A DNA stretch of 64,000 nt from Thalassobellus sp050294475. Lineage in GTDB: Bacteria; Bacteroidota; Bacteroidia; Flavobacteriales; Flavobacteriaceae. The position numbers were made by a program, and so were the translations under genes. The stretch is from NCBI GenBank assembly GCA_050294475.1, contig JBNKOE010000013.1, positions 310,001 to 374,000 of the forward strand, read 5' to 3'. The notes under the pieces are model-generated. The model was given only the letters and a program-made list of their open reading frames with translations. It was not told the origin of the DNA and searched no databases. Positions 58,038 through 64,000 of the stretch are shown here, in pieces; within the stretch, counting starts at the first letter, position 1; each line of letters begins with the position of its first letter.

Positions 58038-59791
58038 TTATGTAAATTACTTATATAAATATTTAGGCTTTTAGCATCCAAACCAATCAGTTTTCGAAGT
58101 TCATCAACTTTACCATGTTCAATAAAAGTATCAGGAATTCCTAATATTTTTATGGTGTTTTTATAATTATGTTCAGCAGCAAATTCTAAAATAGCAGTTC
58201 CAAAACCACCTTTTATACTATTATCTTCAATGGTAATAATAGTATTATATTCTTCAAAAATATCATGGAGTAAAACGTCGTCTATAGGTTTTACAAAACG
58301 CATATCATAATGAGAAACATCTATATTTATAATTGCTGCCGAAACATTTTGAGCCATGTTTCCAATACTTAAAACAGCTATATTTTTTCCTTTTTTAAGT
58401 TGCACACCTTTGCCAATGCTAATTTTAGAAAAAGGTTTTTTCCAATCAATAGTAACACCACGCCCTCTTGGATACCTAATCGCAATAGGCTGATCTAAAC
58501 CTAATTGCGCAGTGTACATGATGTTTCTTAATTCAATTTCATTTCTAGGAGCGAAAACAATAAGATTAGGAACGCATCTTAAAAAACTTAAATCATAAAC
58601 ACCATGATGTGTAGCGCCATCTTCACCAACCAATCCAGCTCGGTCTAAACAAAAAATAACGGGTAATTTTTGTAAAGCTACATCATGGATAATTTGGTCA
58701 TAAGCCCGTTGTAAAAATGTAGAATATATATTGCAAAACGGAATCAAACCTTGAGTTGCCATACCTGCAGCTAATGTTACTGCATGTTGCTCAGCAATAC
58801 CAACATCAAAAGCACGTTCAGGTATTTCATCCATCATATATTTTAACGAGCTACCAGTAGGCATTGCAGGTGTAATACCAACAATACTTTCGTTTTGTTT
58901 AGCAAGTTCTACAATAGTATACCCAAAAACATCTTGATATTTTGTGAAGTCAGAAGGCGATTTAAAAATAATGTCTCCCGTAGAAGCATTAAATTTCCCT
59001 GGGGCATGATATTTTACTTGGTTTTCTTCAGCTTGTTTTAAGCCTTTTCCTTTTGTAGTTATAACATGTAAAAATTTGGGACCATTAATAGATTTTAAGC
59101 GTTTAAGTTCCGAAATAAGTTTATCTATATCATGACCATCAATAGGTCCTGAATAGTTAAAATTTAAGGCTTTTATAATATTATTTTTTCTTTGAATCCC
59201 TTTTTTAACGTTGGTTAAATATTGTTTTAAAGCGCCAACACTAGGGTCGATGCCAATAGCATTATCATTTAAAATTACTAACAAATTAGCATCTGTAACA
59301 CCAGCATGATTTAAGCCTTCAAAAGCCATACCTCCAGCAATACTAGCATCACCAATAACAGCAATATGCTGTTTGTTTATATCGCCTTTTAATTTGGAAG
59401 CAATAGCCATACCCAATGCCGCCGAAATTGATGTTGATGCATGCCCAACACCAAAAGCATCATATATGTTTTCTTCCCGTTTTGGAAAGCCACTAATACC
59501 ATTTATTTGCCTATTAGTATGAAAATTATCTTTTCTACCTGTTAAAATTTTATGCCCATAAGCTTGATGACCAACATCCCAAATAAGTTGGTCGTCTGGT
59601 GTGTTAAAAACGTAATGTAGTGCAATAGTTAATTCAACCACACCCAAACTAGCACCTAAGTGTCCTTCTTTTGTGGCAACAATATTAATGATAAAATCAC
59701 GTAACTCTTTAGCAAGTTGCTGTAAGTCTTTTTGTTTTAAAAGACGAAGTTCTTTAGGTGAATTAATATGTTTTAAAATAGATTTTTGCAC
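58019..59791 (-). CDS. dxs: 1-deoxy-D-xylulose-5-phosphate synthase
   Basis: 590 residues from a GTG at 59791 (MQKSILKHINSPKELR). No in-frame ATG exists near this point (the nearby ATG at 59795 is out of frame), and an upstream TTG would add an unlike N-terminus. Motifs: GHLGASLGVVELT, IWDVGHQAYGHKILTGR, the thiamine diphosphate site IGDASIAGGMAFEGLNHAG and the transketolase pyrimidine part DVGIAEQHAVTLAAG. It makes DXP from pyruvate and glyceraldehyde-3-phosphate, the first step of the MEP isoprenoid route. Length is slightly below the 620 of Proteobacteria. Confidence 0.96.
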   Translation of the reverse strand: MQKSILKHINSPKELRLLKQKDLQQLAKELRDFIINIVATKEGHLGASLGVVELTIALHYVFNTPDDQLIWDVGHQAYGHKILTGRKDNFHTNRQINGISGFPKREENIYDAFGVGHASTSISAALGMAIASKLKGDINKQHIAVIGDASIAGGMAFEGLNHAGVTDANLLVILNDNAIGIDPSVGALKQYLTNVKKGIQRKNNIIKALNFNYSGPIDGHDIDKLISELKRLKSINGPKFLHVITTKGKGLKQAEENQVKYHAPGKFNASTGDIIFKSPSDFTKYQDVFGYTIVELAKQNESIVGITPAMPTGSSLKYMMDEIPERAFDVGIAEQHAVTLAAGMATQGLIPFCNIYSTFLQRAYDQIIHDVALQKLPVIFCLDRAGLVGEDGATHHGVYDLSFLRCVPNLIVFAPRNEIELRNIMYTAQLGLDQPIAIRYPRGRGVTIDWKKPFSKISIGKGVQLKKGKNIAVLSIGNMAQNVSAAIINIDVSHYDMRFVKPIDDVLLHDIFEEYNTIITIEDNSIKGGFGTAILEFAAEHNYKNTIKILGIPDTFIEHGKVDELRKLIGLDAKSLNIYISNLHKKKESI

Positions 59792-59813
59792 ATGGCAAAA
59801 GTACAAGTTTTTA

Positions 59814-60794
59814 TTATTCTTCTACTTGAAAAATAATAGGTAGGCTATAAACTACTTCTATTGGTTCATCTTTTTGTCTTGCAGGTATAAATTGGGGCAA
59901 AAGTTTAAGAACGCGTTTTGCTTCTTTTTCTAATAAAGGATGTGGCGCTCTAGTTTTTATATCTATTACATTTCCGTTTTTATCAATTTTAAATTGTGTG
60001 TAGACTTTTTGTTTGCCTTTTAAATCTAAATAAACAGATTTATTAAAGTTTTTAGAAACAATTTCTGATATTCGTTTAGAAAAGTAATTTCTTTTTTCTT
60101 GAATTGATAAATTTTTAGGAGTATCTTGGAACTCTGGTGGCATTTCTACTATCATCATCCCTAAGACGATTTCTTTCTCTTCTTCATAAGTCATAATTCC
60201 TGTTAAGTTTGTTGGTATTTCAGGAATATCTAATGAGTCTATACTTATTGGAGGTTGTTCAGTAATTTCAATATCACCAACAGTTTCTATAACTAATTCT
60301 CCTTCAGTTTCTATTTCAGTAAGTGTTCCTTTTTTGATTTTTGTTTTACAAGATTTTTTTGGAATAGAATCAATTTCGGTTATTTCTCCTAAACCTCCAA
60401 GTATATCAATTTTATTATTCTTCAAGGTATCAATAACTTCAATACTATCAATTTTTTGTTTGCTTCCATTTTTATTGGTACAATTCATTAAAGTGGTTCC
60501 CATAATAATGAGTAAAGCTAATAAAAAGGTTTTATGAAAACTTTGGTGTTGCTCTAAAAATTGAGATGGAATATAGATGTTTATACTATCTAATTGACTT
60601 TGTTTAAAGTGTCCGCAAATACGAGTGTTTTTATTTTCGTTTATAAAATCTTGAATTTCGCAGGAATCCATTTTTGTGAAATCAACTACTGTTTTAACGC
60701 AAGAATTACAAAACCTACCTTTATCTTTTGGAGTCATTTTATTCCAATCTTCATGGCAAGGCTTCGGAATTGAAATGGAATAGTAATTTTTCAT
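59814..60794 (-). CDS. TonB C-terminal-domain protein with N-terminal Cys-rich domain
   Basis: 326 residues from the ATG at 60794 (MKNYYSISIPKPCHEDW). The N-terminal 70 residues have a Cys pattern PCHEDWNKM, GRFCNSCVKTVVDF, ICGHF that could bind metal on the cytoplasmic side. One membrane segment follows at about 90-107. A periplasmic linker rich in Ile, Glu and Pro leads to a TonB C-terminal domain (about 235-326, KVYTQFKIDKNGNVIDI). It is thus a membrane-anchored TonB-like energy transducer. The ExbB/ExbD operon at 26259-28704 could drive it. Confidence 0.85.
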   Translation of the reverse strand: MKNYYSISIPKPCHEDWNKMTPKDKGRFCNSCVKTVVDFTKMDSCEIQDFINENKNTRICGHFKQSQLDSINIYIPSQFLEQHQSFHKTFLLALLIIMGTTLMNCTNKNGSKQKIDSIEVIDTLKNNKIDILGGLGEITEIDSIPKKSCKTKIKKGTLTEIETEGELVIETVGDIEITEQPPISIDSLDIPEIPTNLTGIMTYEEEKEIVLGMMIVEMPPEFQDTPKNLSIQEKRNYFSKRISEIVSKNFNKSVYLDLKGKQKVYTQFKIDKNGNVIDIKTRAPHPLLEKEAKRVLKLLPQFIPARQKDEPIEVVYSLPIIFQVEE

Positions 60795-61007
60795 AATGGA
60801 AAGTTTAGAGTTTTTTATTATCAAATTTCCTGCCGAAATTAGAAATAGCCATTTTGAAATTATATTTTTTGCTAAGATGATTTAAGTTATATATGACACT
60901 TGTTTTAAGAATAATATTCATAGATGAATCATTTAAGACTCTTTTTATTTGTCTTGTAGTATAATTCGTTATACTATTGTGTAATTAAAATGAAAACTAA
61001 ATTTATT

Positions 61008-61415
61008 ATGAAAAAAATTATTTTATTTCTTTTTATAGGCTTAATAATAGCTTGTAGTAATGAAGATTCAATCCTTGATGATTCTGATTCTAGATTAGTT
61101 GGAGTATGGTTGCTAATATCAAGTATAGATGAAGATGGAGAGGAATATATTCCTGAAGAAGAAGGAGCTTGTCCTCATGAAACAATAATTTCGGAGACTA
61201 CCATAAGTGCTAGGTCTTATTATGGGGAAAATTGTGAGTCTTCGGTGGAATCATTTACTCTTCCTTATACTTTAAATGAAAAAGGTGATACTATGTATTT
61301 TGAACTTGGAAGTGAAAGAGAAACATTAGAAATTCTTGAATTAACAGCTACAACTTTGAAGGTGAAAATTGGAAGTGATTCTGAATATGAGATTTCAAAT
61401 TACTTAAGGCAATAA
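61008..61415 (+). CDS. Small lipoprotein with lipocalin-like domain
   Basis: 135 residues from the ATG at 61008 (MKKIILFLFIGLIIACSNEDS); an in-frame ATG at 60990 is possible but adds a charged stretch before the signal. The lipobox Cys is at about 16. The mature part is beta-rich: LVGVWLLISSIDEDGEEY, a Cys pair (GACPHE and ENCESS) and a C-terminal strand set. This resembles the lipocalin-like small lipoproteins of Bacteroidota. Function unknown. Confidence 0.82.
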   Translation: MKKIILFLFIGLIIACSNEDSILDDSDSRLVGVWLLISSIDEDGEEYIPEEEGACPHETIISETTISARSYYGENCESSVESFTLPYTLNEKGDTMYFELGSERETLEILELTATTLKVKIGSDSEYEISNYLRQ

Positions 61416-61451
61416 GGTTGCTTTTTAGTAGTTTTTTTTATTTTTGCTATT

Positions 61452-61901
61452 ATGATAAAGCCTTTTGATGATACTTATTTTATGAAGAAGGCACTTCAGG
61501 AAGCTGAGGTTGCTTTAGATAAAGGTGAAATTCCTGTAGGTGCCGTTGTTGTTATTGATAACAAAGTTATTGCACGCGGACATAATTTAACGGAAACTTT
61601 AAATGATGTTACAGCGCACGCCGAAATGCAAGCCATTACAGCTGCTGCTAATTTTTTAGGAGGTAAATATCTTAAAGAATGTACACTATATGTTACTTTA
61701 GAACCATGCCAAATGTGTGCTGGTGCTTTGTATTGGAGTCAGATTTCTAATATTGTTTATGGTGCAAGAGATGAAGAACGAGGGTGTATTAATTTAAAAA
61801 CAAAACTACATCCTAAAACAATAATGAAAGGCGGTGTAATGGCAAAAGAAGCTTCTTCGCTTTTAAAACGTTTTTTTATTGAAAAGCGCAATTTAAATTA
61901 A
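61452..61901 (+). CDS. tadA: tRNA-specific adenosine deaminase (TadA-like)
   Basis: 149 residues of the CDA fold: VALDKGEIPVGAVVV, the zinc and catalytic motif HAEMQAI (His-Ala-Glu) and LEPCQMCAGAL (PC-x2-C). SNIVYGARDEERGCIN completes the TadA pattern. It converts A34 of tRNA-Arg to inosine. Guanine-deaminase relatives share the motif, but length and blocks favour TadA. Confidence 0.92.
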   Translation: MIKPFDDTYFMKKALQEAEVALDKGEIPVGAVVVIDNKVIARGHNLTETLNDVTAHAEMQAITAAANFLGGKYLKECTLYVTLEPCQMCAGALYWSQISNIVYGARDEERGCINLKTKLHPKTIMKGGVMAKEASSLLKRFFIEKRNLN

Positions 61902-61902
61902 T

Positions 61903-61940
61903 TCGTCATGTTGAAATGAGGAACGATTGAGACATCACAC
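61903..61940 (+). repeat. Degenerate dispersed-repeat-like sequence
   Basis: The stretch ATTCGTCATGTTGAAATGAG followed by GAACGATTGAGACATCAC resembles the CGTCATTTCGA-type intergenic repeat often seen in flavobacterial genomes. It has no second copy in the window, so the assignment rests on memory. Confidence 0.3.
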
Positions 61941-61985
61941 TAAAGCTTTTATTTTGTTTCTGAGTTTTTAATGTGTTACTAAACT

Positions 61986-62068
61986 CGTGTTAGGGATTGA
62001 ACGGTTTGTTTGAGCTCGCCGACGTAGGAGGAAGCGAGTAGTGAAAGCCCGACCTGAAAGGGAACACC
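61986..62068 (+). ncRNA. Structured intergenic element resembling a flavobacterial ncRNA (Flavo-1 candidate)
   Basis: The segment contains GTGTTAGGGATTGAACGG, a hairpin region with CTCGC and GCGAG, then AAGCCCGACCTGAAAGGGAA. GTGTT (61987-61991) pairs with AACAC (62063-62067), and CCC pairs with GGG across GACCTGAAA. Related elements in other Flavobacteria, from memory, carry GGGCGTT paired with AACGCCC at the ends, which would be covariation. The Flavo-1 name is a recollection, not a search result. It lies between tadA and a convergent small gene. Confidence 0.5.
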
Positions 62069-62080
62069 AAAAAAATTAAA

Positions 62081-62317
62081 TTATTGACGATTGTCGCCTT
62101 CGCGTTCTCGCATTTTATCTAAATTTTCTTTAGTAAGCATATAGTCTTTAATGTCTTTGTCTTTCCATCGGTAGTAAGCAAATAAGGGGAATACGATTAA
62201 AAAAAGACCAATAACACCAAAGCCTATAAGTTTTTGAGAGTTTTCTAAATCTAATGTAAAACCTAAAATAATACTTGTTAATGTTGCTATAGCTAATAAT
62301 AGGATAAGGTATTTCAT
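62081..62317 (-). CDS. Small membrane protein with two helices
   Basis: 78 residues: membrane segments at about 2-20 and about 30-48 (LIGFGVIGLFLIVFPLFAYY), then a charged cytoplasmic tail (RWKDKDIKDYMLTKENLDKM and EREGDNRQ). I do not recognise a function. Its upstream region is nearly the same as that before the PKD-CHAT operon at 34213, so the two should share a regulator. Confidence 0.8.
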   Translation of the reverse strand: MKYLILLLAIATLTSIILGFTLDLENSQKLIGFGVIGLFLIVFPLFAYYRWKDKDIKDYMLTKENLDKMREREGDNRQ

Positions 62318-62412
62318 GTGTTTCTTAATTATTGTTTTTTATAGGTCACATGTAACATTCATTTAATCATTTCCTTAAGTATCGAAAATAGTTATGAATG
62401 TTTCATAATTTT
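62318..62412 (-). promoter_or_regulatory. Duplicated upstream element, copy B (before the 78-residue membrane protein)
   Basis: Reverse-strand counterpart of 34117-34212. The identical 24-nt block is 62348-62371, the AAACATTCATAACT block is 62390-62403, and the leader up to the ATG matches copy A closely. The palindrome here is GTTACATGTGAC, one base off that of copy A. The block lies 30 nt before the ATG, against 29 nt in copy A. Confidence 0.65.
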
Positions 62413-62420
62413 TCGTGCTT

Positions 62421-64000
62421 TTAAGAATTACCTTGTAAAGTTATTAATTGACGCCTATATGCTGTTAGTAGTTTAGATTTAGAAATAAAGCCAAAATAAA
62501 CGCCATTTTTTGTTACAGGCAAGTTCCATGCACTGCTGTCTTGGAACTTTTGCATAATGTCGGTCATTTTATCTTTGTCTAAATTTATAACTTCGGGAGG
62601 TTTTTGCATCACATCGGTAGCAACAACTTCTTTATATAAACTTTGATCAAACATAATTGGTCTTAAATCATCTAACAGAATAATACCTTGAAGTCTATGA
62701 GTTTCTTTTTTTACAACAGGAAAAATATTTCGTTTAGATTTTATAACAGCCTTATGTATCATTTCTTCTAAGGTCATTTCTGGTCTAATTGTTATAAAAT
62801 TAGTTTCAATAACCTTATCTATGTCCATAAGTGTTAAAACGGCATGATCTTTATCGTGTGTAATTAATTCACCTTTTCTACCTAGTTCCATATTATAAAC
62901 CGAGTGCGGTTTAAAATATCGAGTAATTCCATATGAAATGGTTGCTGTAAGCATTAATGGAATAAAAAGTTCGTAACCTCCAGTAAGTTCTGCAATTAAG
63001 AAAATAGCCGTTAGTGGCGCATGTAAAACACCAGCTAATAAGCCTGCCATACCAACTAAGGTGAAATTGCTTTCGGAAATAGGCGAGCTAAATAAACCAC
63101 AGTTGTTTACTATTTTAGACATGCAATACCCCATGATACTTCCCATAAAAAGCGTTGGAGCAAAAATACCACCAACACCACCAGCTCCAAATGTTAATGA
63201 GCTTGCAACAATTTTAGAAAGCAAGAGTCCTATTAAAAGTAAAACTACAATCCAGATATTGTCTAAATCTAGTTGAAACAGATTGTTTGTTAAAGCTTTT
63301 TCTGGGTTACCAACAATTAAATTATTTATAACATCGAAACCTTCACCATATAAAGGAGGAATTAAAAAAACAAGAAGACCAATACCAATACCTCCAATAA
63401 TTAGTTTTTTTATGAGAGATTCTATTTTGTCAAAAAACGTATGAATTTTATCGTATACTTCAGTGAAATAAATAGAAACAAACGCCGCTATAATACCTAA
63501 AATGATATAAAAAGGTGCATCTGAAATAACAAATTTGTCTTCAATTCTAAACGGTAGTAAAATATCGTCACCAAAGAAAAAATAAGAGGTTAATATAGCA
63601 GAAAGCGATGCTAACAAAAGCGGAAGCATGGAAGCTATTGTTAAGTCTAAACTAAACACTTCTATGGCAAAAATAATAGCAGCGATAGGCGCCTTAAATA
63701 TGGCAGACATAGCACCAGCTGAAGCACAACCAATTAAAAGTGTTCGAGATGTTTGGTTTAAATGAAACATTCTCGAAATGTTTGAACCTATAGCAGCTCC
63801 TGTTGCAACTGTTGGACCTTCTAAACCAACAGACCCTCCAAAACCTACTGTAAGTGGAGCGGTTAAAATAGAGCCAAACATTTGAAATTGTTTCATGATG
63901 CCTTTTCGTTTAGAAATAGCATATAGCGTTGATGGAATACCATGACTTACCTTATGTCTAATAACATATTTAATGCTAAGATATACAAGAGAAAGTCCTA
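62421..64000 (-). CDS. ClC-family chloride channel/transporter with CBS domains (N-terminus beyond window)
   Basis: The frame is open to the window edge, so the start lies outside; 526 residues are visible. The membrane part has the selectivity motif GGSVGLEGPTVATG with the gating Glu retained but Leu in place of the usual Arg of GREGP, then GAGGVGGIFAPTLFMGS and GMAGLLAGVLHAPLTAIFL. Two CBS domains form the tail (about the last 150 residues: VIETNFITIRPEMTLEEMI and VVATDVMQKPPEV). It conducts or exchanges chloride for protons. An internal ATG at 63896 is not the true start. Confidence 0.93.
   Translation of the reverse strand, partial: GLSLVYLSIKYVIRHKVSHGIPSTLYAISKRKGIMKQFQMFGSILTAPLTVGFGGSVGLEGPTVATGAAIGSNISRMFHLNQTSRTLLIGCASAGAMSAIFKAPIAAIIFAIEVFSLDLTIASMLPLLLASLSAILTSYFFFGDDILLPFRIEDKFVISDAPFYIILGIIAAFVSIYFTEVYDKIHTFFDKIESLIKKLIIGGIGIGLLVFLIPPLYGEGFDVINNLIVGNPEKALTNNLFQLDLDNIWIVVLLLIGLLLSKIVASSLTFGAGGVGGIFAPTLFMGSIMGYCMSKIVNNCGLFSSPISESNFTLVGMAGLLAGVLHAPLTAIFLIAELTGGYELFIPLMLTATISYGITRYFKPHSVYNMELGRKGELITHDKDHAVLTLMDIDKVIETNFITIRPEMTLEEMIHKAVIKSKRNIFPVVKKETHRLQGIILLDDLRPIMFDQSLYKEVVATDVMQKPPEVINLDKDKMTDIMQKFQDSSAWNLPVTKNGVYFGFISKSKLLTAYRRQLITLQGNS

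Noticed and set aside
63894..63896. ATG at 63896 as the start of the ClC channel
   Set aside because: The frame continues upstream with channel-like sequence (HGIPSTLYAISKRKG) to the window edge, so the gene is cut, not short.

Overview
The window looks like a chromosomal segment of a marine-type member of the Flavobacteriaceae (Bacteroidota). It is AT-rich, its promoters carry the Bacteroidota -7 box TAnnTTTG, and it encodes a SusC-type TonB receptor with FecI/FecR-like regulators, a PorT-like protein, a secreted protein with a type IX secretion sorting domain, and the block rplM-rpsI-rpsB-tsf-pyrH-frr. The genus cannot be fixed from the sequence alone. No prophage, insertion sequence or CRISPR array was seen.

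Layout. 1-4958: ECF sigma, FecR-like anti-sigma and the N-terminal 1014 residues of a SusC/TonB receptor (minus strand). 5073-11196: polA, a DUF559 endonuclease-like gene framed by three copies of a palindromic repeat, a decayed sua5 pseudogene, and a YgiQ radical-SAM gene. 11466-18036: a P1B-4-like metal ATPase and the translation block. 18060-28704: a barrel protein, an RND exporter, asnS, rpoN, a PAP2-like membrane protein, a PorT-like protein and an ExbB/ExbD operon. 28780-30747: tRNA-Ser(GGA), ansA, tatD.

30841-40240 is the most unusual accessory block. An ECF sigma/anti-sigma pair is divergent from a small duplicated secreted protein, a lipoprotein, a 32-residue membrane peptide, and an operon of PKD-barrel protein, TPR-CHAT protease, retropepsin-like protease and LuxR-type response regulator. 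Three sites with the identical layout GGTAACA-N18-TATAA precede three of these units, so the local sigma factor probably drives the block. The PKD operon also shares about 95 nt of upstream sequence with a small membrane-protein gene 28 kb away.

40324-53263: an OmpA lipoprotein, PpnP, RDD protein and Na/Pi transporter, then a predicted phosphate-starvation regulon. A phosphate-type porin with a PiT transporter, a MORN-like protein, a beta-helix lipoprotein, a TonB receptor and a stand-alone copy of that receptor's N-terminal domain are all preceded by 11-bp-phased GTTAA arrays. In the four minus-strand cases the array is in a fixed phase with a downstream TTTG box.

53347-64000: dgt, a large T9SS cargo protein with a PA domain inside a beta-propeller, dxs, a TonB-like protein, a lipoprotein, tadA, a structured intergenic element resembling a flavobacterial ncRNA, a small membrane protein, and a ClC channel cut by the window edge.
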